Origin: Oopsacas minuta
Taxonomy: Eukaryota; Porifera; Hexactinellida; Lyssacinosida; Leucopsacidae
NCBI GenBank assembly: GCA_024704765.1
Contig: JAKMXF010000056.1
Location: 1-55,699, forward strand
DNA length: 55,699 nucleotides
Direction: 5' to 3'
Shown here: in pieces, positions 44,800 to 55,699 of the stretch
How the letters are laid out: each line of letters starts with the position of its first letter
Position numbering within the stretch: position 1 is the stretch's first letter
Position numbers and translations under genes: made by a program
The notes under the pieces: model-generated
Seen by the model: the letters and a program-made list of their open reading frames with translations, nothing else
What the model was told of the DNA's origin: nothing
Databases searched by the model: none

Positions 44800-45083
44800 C
44801 CTTAAAATCTTCCCATGTATCCGCTAAGTTAGAAAGCTCTAACTTTTCTTTCAATAAATCTGTCTTGTTCAGAAACAAAATTATTGGACTAGTAAGAAAC
44901 CAAGGGTAATGAATAATGGTATTAAAAAGATTCAACGATTCTTCTAAACGATTTTGTGTTGCATCCTCAGCAAGAAATTGATCATATTCTGAAATCGCTG
45001 TTAAATACATTACAGCATCTACACCTTCGAAGCAGTGTATCCACTTTCTCCTTTCAGATTTTTGCCCACCTACATCAACCATC
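44800..45083 (-). CDS. Internal exon of a Gq-like G-protein alpha subunit
   Basis: The exon lies between an acceptor (TTTTAG, 45084-45089) and a donor (G then GTACAT, 44799 and below). It encodes 94 full codons: [20 protein letters not shown] (switch II; the catalytic Gln of DVGGQ is present), [55 protein letters not shown] (the NKxD guanine-specificity motif), ending WEDFKG. NRxEES..LF.TII.YPWF resembles Gq. The protein would be a membrane-linked GTPase that couples seven-helix receptors to effectors. Earlier exons (P-loop, helical domain) were not identified to the right and may be outside the window. Confidence 0.85.
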
Positions 45084-46759
45084 CTAAAATTAGATAAATA
45101 AGCGTAGAATAAAATTGCAGGGAAAACAGAATGTAGGAGAAACATGAAATAGACATACTAGTCAAAATATAAGGCACCAGAATGAGCATAAAAAGACCAA
45201 AAGTGAAATATACTCAAAGTTATCGCTAACAAGGGCAGATTAAGGTAGCGAGGGGCCCTTGGTAAACAGTCGAACGCCCGAGGGCCCCTTCCCACAAATT
45301 TGCAATCTCGCTCATCACCACACCCAGTGTTTCCTATATGAATTTCCCCAAGCATTCATTGTGCAACTTCGGTAACGCATTAACGCAGATACAGGATTTA
45401 ATATAGATTGAGGTTAGTTTTAAAGCAATAAAAAATTTAAATAAATATTATTTGATGAGTAATATTTTCAGGTAAATCAATTTGCGATTTTTATGATCCA
45501 AATCGTCCAAATAATGCAAATTGTCCATAGCCAAATGTGAATATCCTCTAGACGCGATGACATTTGTATTCTGAAAGAGATATGATTGGGAGAAGTAAGC
45601 ATTGGAGGAAGTTATATACTCGGTTAATAACAATATAAGGAACCAAATTTTGATGAATATCGGTGTTAGGCGTCATTTTGAGGCGACCCTGAAGACGTGT
45701 GAAACAGTGACAGTGTCGCAGTTACGAGGCAAGTGTTTTTTTGGGAAGTTTGTAATGGGTACAGCGCTTATAAGGGGACCAATGCTTACAAAGAGTTCGT
45801 GTATGTAAGGAGACCTCGATTAGGACCCATGAGCTCACAATGGGGCCGATTTAATCAACTATTTCTAAGGATATTAATTTATTTCGGGATTTTAACAATT
45901 TCCCTGGCGTTTAAATAGTGTTACAAGCAATATGAATATTTCCTCTATTTTGTCAGAAAATAGTGGGAAATACCCAATATTTCCATCGATTTCCCTGGAT
46001 ATCATACCAATCCCGGAAGATAGGCAATCAAGTCCCACGTTTATTAGGGGACTAATGCTTGAAGGGCTTGGATGGGACCCCGCGTGTATTAAATTTAACA
46101 ATTACGTTGTTTTAAAACTTAGATCCGGTTAGTGCATAAGGTCATACGTGGGTTTATACAAGTGGTGTTATCTGGAAAACATTGTTAGTAAGTATATCAT
46201 TCAAAGTACATACTTATAAACTAATCAAGGAATATATACGATATATTTAGAGTATTGAGATACTTAATTGCCAATTATATATGTACGTAAATGTAGTGAT
46301 TTGATCAGAAGGTATACAAAGATAGTAAAATGAATAATACCTGCGAAAGAACCCCACTGGTTGGTTGCCTTAAGGAAATGGCACAGTGGCACAATATGGC
46401 AAAATTGGCGGATAGGTATTTAGGTCTGTGCTAGTTCTGCATAATGTTTTATTTATATATGGGATATCGACACAAACTAGTCGATTAAAACTATCAGATT
46501 TTATATATGACTTCGAATTTTTCTGGAATGATGTCATACCACCTTCATACCATATATGATCAATTTTATTTTTGAAATTTTTAAGTGATAAGTTTTGAAT
46601 TATGTATATTATGTTACTAAATAAATTTAACATGTTGAAATATAGTAAATTGCTAATTGATACACTATATTAAGAGCATGAGTTAAGTATTAACTTCTCT
46701 ATCATTATATCTCTTGTCAGATAGTTGATTTGTTTCATTTCGACCTCTGATATTCCCCG
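45084..46759. other. Upstream intron and noncoding DNA
   Basis: No supported gene. A GGGGCCCTTGG/GGGCCCCTTCCC patch lies at 45250-45295. A minus-strand open stretch with a good acceptor at about 45574-45583 reads YSHLAMDNLHYLDDLD, weakly like the G-alpha helical domain, but it has no donor. Confidence 0.3.
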
Positions 46760-47330
46760 ATACTGAGCAAGGATAGGATCACTCAGGCTCAAGAGTCTAA
46801 ACTAAGATGTCACGTACATTGTATACAAAAAAGAACATATACGAGTAAGCTTCTCCCTATGTCTTCTTACATGTTTGTTTACGGCATCCAGGCATTCTTC
46901 AGATGAAGTCTTCAATCCGGAAACCGTCATTGAAATCACTGATTAAGTCTGAAGAATATACAAGGAATTTATTAAGAGACGGCGTTATGTTTTCGCAAGG
47001 AAATAGCAAAGATAATTAGAAAAAGGAATTTCCTCATAAGTATCTTTGCAAATGGAGTAGATTTTATTAGTGTCTCTCCTTTGATGAGAAATATAGACCC
47101 GCAATATTACTGAGAGGTTTTATGTGAATAGTGCTAAGAGCAAGTCGGTCTTCTTCATTCATCTTGGATGTATCACAAGGACATAAATATTTTTCATTGA
47201 GAAAACATTTTCTTGCTATATCACCAGTGGTAATGGTACGGTCATCACTGGATGGATAATCTATTTGAAAACTCAGCCTTCTCTAGCAAGAGATCACACA
47301 TTCGATGCATTGAAGTTTAAACTTAATGGT
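46760..47330 (-). pseudogene. Degenerate copy of the unnamed transposase-like family seen at 54487-55699
   Basis: In minus-strand order: TITTGDIARKCF (near 47200-47235), then, in another frame, NLSVILRVYISHQRRDTNKI and YSICKDTYEEI (near 47040-47130), then SSEECLDAVNKHVRRHREKL near 46850-46906, and RLLSLSDPIL. Each aligns with the corresponding block of the copy at the right edge (STTGNIARDCF, NLSVLLRLLNSG, LCKETYEFI, LSEECLESCNKFVGRYRDYL). Many frame breaks. Function not known. Confidence 0.62.
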
Positions 47331-48673
47331 GTGAAGGCAGCCATTTCTTCATTCCGCCATCCAAATGATATTTCAATAGCGTAAGTCAGCGAAAGACACA
47401 CAAATAACTATGAAGAGGGAATGGGAGATGAAAATTTCATCAGATATTGAAAAAGGAATGCATGGATATTTGGTCTTTTACCATAAATATTCCAAAAAGA
47501 ATCCTTGGAATGCACTGATTTTTAGGATAAAAGTTGTTTCTAGATAATATTATTTCGAGTACATAAGTGCATTTCAATCTTAGGATTAGCTATTACTTTA
47601 ATATTAATTGAAAATTCCTCTAGTAGGGGAATTTTGTCCGAAAGATAAACTTCGCATTATTCCTTTAGTGTTATGGTCACAGTCGCTACGTTTTGCTACC
47701 CTCTATCTAGTAACATCTTAAAGGCAAACATCTTCTTTAAATGTTTCAGCCCCAAAACCATACGACCTCGAGTGCGCTCGAAAAAAGTTAGGGCCAATTT
47801 CTAATTAGTTCATTCTAATTTATTTTTAGTACTTAGATAATAATCGTCCTTGTAAAATATTTTGATACCGAATGTATCTAAACCTTTTTCTATGACAATA
47901 GAAAAGCTATATCGTCAATATTAAAAAGTCTATGTTCCATTCCAACTAACTTTTGGAAAATAACTTTGAAAGTAGATATTATTAGAATGAATAACATTCT
48001 TCAATTTCATGAGAATATTCACTTCACTATTTGCTCTTAGCACAGTCATGAGCAAGCTAAAATTCTGTATCAAATACACAATTATAAGTTTTCAACTATG
48101 ATGTCTTCGGAAAAACAACTTTCTTGGTGCTTTGAATATGGAAATTTTTACCCTAATCAGCCATGTTTTCCCACTGTAAATGGCGGACTTAAAATTTTTG
48201 GGAATAAGGATAGGATAGTTTAAAGAGGTGCATTTGTTGCGATAATATAAAAATGGTGGATTTCCCAGAATAAAAATCATCGATTCTTGACAATAAACAA
48301 AGTCTATACCTACAAGCATAGCCTACTAAACATAAAGCCTAACATAGTAATTCGAATTTGTGGCACCAGAGATGCAGTATTAGCTGAAAGCATTTATAGA
48401 CATGGTTTCTGAAATGCAGAACCAAGCATTCTTGCCCGAATATTCTCATCTATTTGTAATCATCATTTTACACCTTGTGAGTAAATTGAAAATTAATGAT
48501 AGAGAATCAACATCATTGTTTCCATTTTCTAACAACTGATTATTAGACTGTGCAAATACTTTTATTCGCTTAGTGTATTATCAAACACAAATTAACATTT
48601 TGTAGGTAAATATTACACGATAATACAACTAACGGGAGAAAAGAGTGAATTCCACATGTTATTTGGTAATGTA
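47331..48673. other. Noncoding stretch
   Basis: No supported gene or repeat. Confidence 0.3.
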
Positions 48674-50004
48674 CAGGGCATTCAATAAGTACTAATCACA
48701 CCAAAAGCTTATTGTGTGCAGACAATTATATGCCACACTATTACTATATTATAGTGATCCACATTTCCACTCTTGATTAAAACAATATTATTTAGTTTAG
48801 CTCCATCTTTGTATTAGTTACATCTATTTTCCCATTGCTCATTTTTACATTGAGGTTTTCATGGCTTCTTGCTCAAACTTTTCTGAAATTGAACAACGAA
48901 CCTATATAAAATTTCGCATGCTACTTGAAATCTCATCAAACGCTATCCATGAAGACCTAGTTGCTGTTTGTGGAGATGAAGCACTTTACTATTCTACGGT
49001 TAGGAGATGGGTTAACCTCTTTAGGGATGGAAGGTCTTCTGTCGAAGATGCCCCTCGTTCTGGAGGCCCCAAATTGTCGACGAATGAAGATAAAACGTCA
49101 GAGGTGGTAAGATTGATTGAGTAATACCTTAGTTCTTCTGTTGAAGAAATTGCTAGCTATGTGAACATCTCAACGGGAAGTGCTCATACAAATCTTACGA
49201 CAGAATTAGAGTCGAGGAAGGTTCAAGTATAATGGTACCACATTCCTTAACATTTAAACAGAAGGAGAATAGAGCCAAAATGTGGGAAAGAAACCTAGAA
49301 ATTTACGAACGAGCAGATCCCAGGAGACTATTTGAAATTGTGACAGGAGATGAAATGTGGATACCACTTAGCCCACCAATTAGAAAAGTAGGACAGGAAG
49401 GTTTGACTCAAGAAACGAGAGATACCTCCAGCCGTCTGGTGTCAGAACTTCGTGCAGAGAAGGTTCTCTACTGCATATTATTCGAGGCCTTAGGTCCAGT
49501 AGTTCAGATACCTGTTCCAAAGGGTCAGACACTTACTGGGACATTTACACCGAAGTAGTATTACCAGAAGTCGAAAAGTATTATGCCAAAAGCAGTCCAA
49601 AAACGAGTACACGTGGATTGAAGATTTTTCACCATAATGCCAGGCCGCATAAAACTTTGGCTGTACGACAAAAGATTAAGGATATGGGGACGGAAGAGGT
49701 ACTACACTCTCCTTACTCACCAGATATAGTGCCATGTGATCTCTACCTGTTTCGCAAGTTGAAAGACCACATTTCTGGACATGATTTTGAGGATAGAGTC
49801 AGCCTCGGGCGAGTTATTTATCATTAACTCAATGACATACCCAAAGAAGAGTACAAAATAATATTTGAAAATTGGATTAAGATGTTAAATTCAGTTGTTG
49901 ATTGTGGAGGAGACTATTTAGAACATTCTTAATAAAAACTAGGAAATTTTAAACAGTACGAGTATTTCATATGGAGAGTGATTAGGATTTATTGAATGCC
50001 CCTG
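48674..50004 (+). mobile_element. Mariner copy 9, complete ends
   Basis: 1,331 bp. The ends read CAGGGCATTCAATAAGTACT (left) and CAGGGGCATTCAATAAATCC (right, reverse complement), with TA at 48672-48673 and 50005-50006. It is the only complete mariner on the plus strand apart from copy 2, and belongs to a subfamily related to the intact copy. Confidence 0.9.
48861..49932 (+). pseudogene. Mariner transposase with stop and shifts (copy 9)
   Basis: MASCSNFSEIEQRTYIKFRM starts at 48861, followed by STVRRWVNLFRDGRSSVEDA. A TAA ends the frame at 49122-49124. Later pieces are FEIVTGDEMWIPL (Met for Thr after Asp-Glu), KIFHHNARPHKTLAVRQKIK (His for the second catalytic Asp) and HSPYSPDIVPCDLYLFRKL. 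It ends GGDYLEHS and TAA at 49930-49932. Catalytic residue loss and the stop make it inactive. Confidence 0.85.
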
Positions 50005-50006
50005 TA

Positions 50007-53000
50007 TATGGCAGAAATCTGATATAACAGGCTCTAAAATAGTTTGTAATAATAAAATTGTAATAATCTATTACTTCCGTATGTTTCAATTAATCAGAAT
50101 AACTTTGATCAGAAATTATAAATCTCTCTACCAACTGTGAAGTACCACAGTCTCGAGATCAAAATCAATTGACTCGATTTAAAGATTTCGTTCCTGATTA
50201 TCATCAATTTTATTGATGGTACTACTTTCAGATGATATACTAGAGTTATCTCAATTAAAATTGTAATTATAGGCTACCATACAATCAAGCAGTGATTGAG
50301 GGTAAAGAGAATTACTTCAACTGCTCGACAATGTAGTTCATATAATAGACGACATTTTCGATTTAGTGTTCTATCATCAGGCTTCGCAATAAAATATAAT
50401 ACATCAACATTCCCAACAAGAACATGTAACGGAGCCAGAGCAATCTTTTGCAAACATTTCTATAAAGAAGTTGAAGAGTAGTAGAATCAAGGGTATTTCC
50501 AAAAACTTCCATCCAACCAAAAATCAGCATATCTTTCCAGCTAAAAGTCCGTATTTTCTTACTAAAAGTAAGTACAAAACGATTTACACTACACCAACCA
50601 GTCACAAGTATTCGAAAGCCACTACAGTAATATTCCCATTATTCAGAGGCAATAAGATGTGCATTTACGAATGTAATAGAAATGTAAGAGATAACCAATC
50701 TGAAAATTTAGTTGGCATTTTCAAGCTAAATATTTTCTCATAATATAATTTATAGCTGCAGCTAGTGAATGTAATAGATCCTGACTTCATCAATTATCGA
50801 ATTGTTTCTAGTATATATGTCAATTTAGATTGGCCAATACTGATACCATTATTGAATTCCTCGGCTTCGATTACCCCTGGGTAAATTATTCGAAAGGTTA
50901 AGTCTTATTAATAAGGCTACTGTCGTTAATAAACTTTCGAAATATAAATCTGAAGTGAAATCAGACCAGTGAATCCCAAAGATGTCATAAGAATAGATTT
51001 TGCCAAAAACGATTTGATAATAATTAGGTAATCATGTATTGTATTAGCTAGGTGTGACTAGAAAAGGTATATCAAATGGGAAAAACATTAATAAATTTAG
51101 CTCAAACTATGTCAATTAACATGGTCAAAAGGATTATCTAGTAAATATCCAATAAATACACAAAATTTAGTGGTTTCCAAATATTTAAGAATTGTTAGTG
51201 TATTTACTTACAAAAGGTGAAGAAATTTTACCAGACTATAAATGAAAATGTTGGTCACTCCTGTAAAATAAATATTCGATATACTGAATAATGTCAAACA
51301 TCTTCTCTGTACGTGCGAAAGAGAAGTGTAATTACAAATAAAGAGTGGGATAAATAAATAGATAGATGAAAATTAAAAACTACCCCATAGTGAGAAATGC
51401 CCTACCTTAAAATGTATTCTTTTGGATCATTGGCACTGAGGTAGATCAATTTTCGAAAATACCACATTCACATCTAATAAGGGTAAGATCAATATATTCG
51501 TATAATTTATGTATTTTCCTTCCATTAATTATACTGTACAATATTCAGTAAGTGAACACACTGGGAGGTAGATTAACTCATATTGGAAACTCAGTGAAAC
51601 TGTTTCAACGTAACACAAAATGGATAAATAACCCAAGCTGGTATTGCCAATTCTTAGAGATCCCGAATCGCTAGTCATGTCCATTCTGAGCGCATCAAAA
51701 TGATCACAGAAAGCGAGCAAGTCCTCATGTGATACTGAAAGCTTTGCTAAGCGACCAGCCAAAATGTTCACATACGAGAGGTGTGTACTTTCCATGACAT
51801 TGTGCGTAGCAATGGAAACATTTCGGGCCGAGAAAAGTAGTTCATCCTTTGTAGTTTTTCACTATTGAAGATTTACTGTACCCATTGGCTATTATATTCT
51901 AAATCACATTAGATGAAATCGGAGGCAAACTCTCATTGGAGGGAGTTTCCATGAAGCGAAATACCTTATTAAAATGAAAAGTTGAAAATATTGTTTATAA
52001 AGCATGATAGCCAAAGTTTTCTTTCTGCTATCTATTCAAAATTCCATATAATGCGTCTATGAATAAATATAAATCATTATGGAATGAGAATAAAGTTAGA
52101 CAAAGGCTGAGATATACGATAACTCTCGTTAATACGTATAAGTGTGGACTGCGAACATTTGCAATCCTTATCCCAGAGTAGGTATGATCCAAACTAAAAC
52201 ATTGGAAACGCATCGAAGGGAACTGATAATGTGTCCAATTTGTACTCCTTAACCGTGTCGTAATAATGAGACTCTAATGTACTGTCATATTGAAAGAATT
52301 TGAGAAATCATGCTATCATTTTTAGAAATATTTTGGCCATAAAAGGTCATTTTTGGGGTCAATAATTTGAAAAAGATGAAATTTCGAATTAATAACGAGT
52401 AGAAAATATAAGTTTAATAAACTATCGAGGAATTATGGAAAAATGGCATAAAAATAATATCCAGCTTGCTTAAGTGGTCCTAGAATATATTTGAGTAGGT
52501 GATGAATTTATAATTTCCCTAGCAAAGCGGGAAGGTATCAGGAATGTGGCAACTTTGCATTCTCAAATTTGTACTAAAGGCTCAAACGAACAAGTCGGAG
52601 GACACTAATAAATGTGTACTTACCATTATCCTAGCCGCATCGATTGCTCAAGCTGCGCAGATTGCGACACTTTGGAGCTCGCATAAGACTCAGTATTTCT
52701 TTGTGCCTCGATTTTAGCAAAGGATAAGATAGCAAAATGAATTATAATTAGTATTTCAGTTATTTCATTATTTGGATTCAAGAAACTTTGCTACTCCATT
52801 GTAGCAATTAAGAGGAAGATTTAATGCATATTTTAAGATTTCAACTATTTGTTTACTATATATTAATAAAATCAAAATTACATTATAAGATTAATTCAAA
52901 GTGTGAAAATCGGATACAGCATACTTGGTACATTTAGTCAAGTTTTATATAATTACTATAGCGCTTCGCTGCGCGAGAGCTTGGTGGGTCAGATTCAGTA

Positions 53001-53149
53001 TAAGTATCAACCAGCAAAATTTGATGCTTTTGGTGTCTAAACGCACGAGAATAATCGGCACAATGTGTCACGAGTAAGATTATTTGGGAAATTATAAAAA
53101 TCTAATATCCATTGTGCATCGAAATCCATTTAATGACATTCTGTTGTAA
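50007..53149. other. Noncoding stretch
   Basis: AT-rich and mostly featureless; the one coding-like patch is listed separately. Confidence 0.3.
51529..51840 (-). other. Unassigned coding-like segment
   Basis: The minus strand has an open run with a non-random look: ELLFSARNVSIATHNVMEST, HLSYVNILAGRLAKLSVSHE, DLLAFCDHFDALRMDMTSDS, GSLRIGNTSLGYLSILCYVE. Before the run the frame is closed, and I see no clear splice sites. I do not recognise the family. It may be a transposon remnant or an exon. Confidence 0.3.
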
Positions 53150-53520
53150 AACTGCAGCTGCAAAGTGGCTTTTTGTTAGCAATGTGGGCACCAACTACCT
53201 GGAGTATAATAACATTCTCAAAAAACATAGAAATTCTGAAAATTTTGATTTTTGTACAGCCACGATCATGTAATATATCGACAATGAGTTTGCATTGGGT
53301 TAAAATTGACGAGGTCAGAACGTATGGCACATTGAGGGCATCTGTGATTTTTCGAATATTAAGTTACACCATAATTTGACATAAGTGTGAATTGTTGTCC
53401 AAGAGTCGAAATGTCAGAGGAAGGTGTAAAATACCCCTATATGCCAAAAATTGGCCCTTGGGATCTCCCAGTTTCTTCAATCAATTCTGAACATACAAAC
53501 ATATACGTTATTACATACAT
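53150..53520 (-). repeat. Dispersed repeat family, copy 3 (reversed)
   Basis: In reverse complement: ATGTTCAGAATTGATTGAAG, AAACTGGGAG, CCAATTTTTGGCATATA, CGACTCTTGGACAACAATTC, CACTTATGTCAAATTATGGTG, AAAAATCACAGATGCCC. The order matches copies 1 and 2. Confidence 0.62.
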
Positions 53521-54486
53521 ACATATCAAGGTTGAAACAGCTCAAACCGAATAACAGTATTCATGAATAGTAGCCTAACTGAATACTGATATTATTCGGT
53601 TTGAGCCAATCGAAGAATGAACACTGATATTCGGTTGGTACCGGAATATTGAATTATTTGCCAAATAATATTCGGTTGAACCGTATATTGAACTATTAGT
53701 AATGGAGAAATTTTACCACTTCCACTCTGCTCGATTAATACGACACCTTGAATCGATTCTCTTTTCGATTTCTGAATCCTGCTAAACTTTCCAGGATCTA
53801 AACCATTAAATAGAACAATTTTATATTCAAAACTCCAAGCAAATGATATTACTGATTTCAGCATAGTTGAAATCATATAATTGCGTGTTTAGAAACAAAT
53901 TTTAGCTTGATCATGACTCTGCTATTAGCAGATAATGAAGTGAATATTCTCATGATATCGAAGAATGTCTACTGATAGCTACTTTTAAATTCATTTTCAA
54001 AAGACTATTGGAGTGGAACTTACACGTTTTTGTCATAGTCTAATCAATATTGCTAGTCCACAATCATAGAAAATGTTTTGGGTACATACTGCACAGTGTG
54101 TCAAAATGGACATAATGGGGAAATAGGTAAATGAATCTGTAATATCACCACAATAATACTTACATATACTAAATCGAACTGTATATTTCAAAAATACCAA
54201 CTATTTTTTAGTAGCACGACTATAAACCTAGTTATGACGTAATTACTGACATTTTCTAATTTTTAACACTTGTGGTTCATTAGTGAGGACATTATGAAAG
54301 TTGATAACACATGCATGTCATGGTCTCTATTCTGCTATTTGATAACGTACAATTTAAAGACCCTTAATTATGTATGACTATTGGATATACTTATTATCAT
54401 AAATCATCTGATAGTATACTATTACATACTATTTCTTGGAGGTTATTTGCAACGTCTCTTTTCTTCTTTGCTTGCTTCAAACGATT
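53521..54486. other. Noncoding stretch
   Basis: No supported gene. The interval 53550-53700 has repeated ATATTCGGTT phrases in both orientations (a short imperfect palindrome). Confidence 0.3.
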
Positions 54487-55699
54487 CTACACTAAGATGG
54501 GGGCCCTACAACATAACAACCTGACTAAAATGTCTCTAACATTATCTGTGAAAGAAATTTTTCTTACAAGATAATCCCGATACCGCCCTACAAATTTATT
54601 GCAGGATTCTAAACATTCCTCAGAGAGATTCTGTAATCCCTTATCATTATTGTAAGCACCTATTAACTGAAACGAATGGGCAAGTAACTTGTGCAAAGAT
54701 AGAGTGATGCTTGCCCATGGGTACTCAACTAGAATAAATTCGTACGTTTCTTTGCACAATTCTTGCATTTTGTCACAGTTAATCAAGTCACCACTGTTGA
54801 GGAGTCTTAACAAAACAGATAGATTCGTCTGGATCTTCCCTAATGATATTTTATCTGAAGGATGAATGGAAGAAGTGGCCCACGTCAAAAGTCTCTCATT
54901 TTAAAAAGCAGTCTCGCGCAATGTTACCAGTGGTTGAAGTGCCGCCCTGGCTTGAAGGGATATCGACACTGAAGGTACATCTTTCCTGGAGTATAGCTCG
55001 AACCCGTTTCATGGAAGAACTTACTTTCGAGTTTGATGGCGCCCATACCTTGTGTCCTGCATCAAGATGGTATATCAACAGCATGAACCACCTGAATACA
55101 CAAAGGTAAGGCATGCAAAGGAGACGCAGCTATATTATCGCTGTTAGAAGTTGGTTGATGCGTAATACCAACACGTTGATTTGATGGGAGCTTCAAGTAA
55201 TCTTCTTCATCAACCTCTCAAAAAGTTGCCAAGCGTGGCTAATTAATCTGTTAATAGGGAACCAGAATGGGCCCATTCTAAACTTTTAATTTAGCTATCC
55301 GTTGCAGTACACAGATGACAAGAAGCCACACCAGCTTCATCCAGCAATCCTGCCATCTTGATATCAAAAAGGGAATGGACTATCGCCCTGTGCATGGCCT
55401 CCAATAAGAGATAACCCATCCTGTATGATATGGTCTGTTTGAGGATTGACTATTGTATTCATGATAAGCTTTATATTAGAATGTTCTTCTTTCAAAGCTA
55501 TCAGTGCTACTGGCCTGAAGCAAAACGGAGAGTTGGGTGAGCTGTTATAGAACACGTCATTTCCAAGTGTGTCTGTAATTGATATTACTTTGAATCCGAA
55601 CAAAATGAAAGTTTTTGTGCTTAATACAGAATTGTTGCTTTGTTGGTTATAGGTTTGATGACAACCGGAGCAATCCAATCCATCAGATATCTTAATTTT
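54487..55699 (-). pseudogene. Unnamed transposase-like ORF family, C-terminal half, broken
   Basis: The minus strand enters from beyond the window edge with LDCSGCHQTYNQQSNNSVLS and SSPNSPFCFRPVALIALKEE (55364-55690), then MAGLLDEAGVASCHLCTATDS with stops, then VFRWFMLLIYHLDAGHKVWA, SSQGGTSTTGNIARDCFLK (54896-55114), and an open 133-residue end: NLSVLLRLLNSGDLINCDKM, LCKETYEFILVEYPWA, LHKLLAHSFQLI, KGLQNLSEECLESCNKFVGR. This order is familiar from uncharacterised repeated ORFs in cnidarians and arthropods. The His-Lys-x-Leu-x-His and Ser-Glu-Glu-x-x-Glu-Ser-x-Asn-Lys blocks resemble the last part of the RAG1 catalytic core; that link is inference. Confidence 0.6.

Noticed and set aside
45448-45583. 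Minus-strand stretch YSHLAMDNLHYLDDLD after a good splice acceptor, like the G-alpha helical domain
   Set aside because: No GT donor follows before the stop, and the similarity is limited to a few residues.
50296-50743. Overlapping ORFs on both strands
   Set aside because: No recognisable motif, start context or splice sites.
53592-53876. Minus-strand ORF with SGSGK, possible P-loop of the G-alpha gene
   Set aside because: The first Gly of the G-x4-G-K-S/T motif is absent, Lys is followed by Ile-Ser, and the flanks do not match G-alpha.

Overview
The window looks like AT-rich, transposon-dense nuclear DNA from an arthropod-type metazoan. The grounds are several mariner copies, hAT, MULE, P-like and LINE remnants, introns bounded by GT/AG, and two host-gene fragments (a G-protein alpha subunit and a kinesin-3 FHA exon). 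A copepod such as a sea louse would fit, but that is a guess from overall character. There is one undetermined base (N at 9618).

Layout. 1-3047: a fragment of a transposon ORF, then a minus-strand mariner split by a plus-strand mariner inserted at a TA. 3048-6957: a kinesin-3 FHA exon, a palindromic repeat element and a P-element-like (THAP9-like) pseudogene. 7138-12542: mariner copies, a MULE remnant with a FLYWCH finger and a second piece of the ORF family seen at the left end. 12553-14532: a GTF2IRD2-like hAT pseudogene. 15010-21540: a minus-strand LINE broken by two insertions, one of which (15353-18280) is an intact 2,928-bp element with near-identical 417-bp terminal inverted repeats and a single 667-residue ORF. 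21820-26029: a ZBED5-like hAT and another mariner. 28620-45083: two exons of a divergent Gq-like G-alpha gene on the minus strand, separated by an intron of about 16 kb. That intron holds a ZMYM-like hAT, a truncated mariner, a P-like pseudogene with a MULE inserted in it, and an intact mariner. 46760-55699: mostly noncoding, with two copies of an unnamed transposase-like family and a further broken mariner.

The best candidate for an interesting system is the 15353-18280 element. Its ORF has a Cys pair-Cys pair N-terminus like the RAG1 N-terminal region and a C-terminal half that can be lined up with the RAG1/Transib/Chapaev catalytic core, including candidate acidic residues D334, D393 and E620 or E624. 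It has a 4-bp CATT target duplication, and the LINE reading frame continues across the insertion site. It looks recently active. Two other ORF families in the window end in a comparable His...Ser-Glu-x-x-x-Glu block. All similarities were judged by eye.
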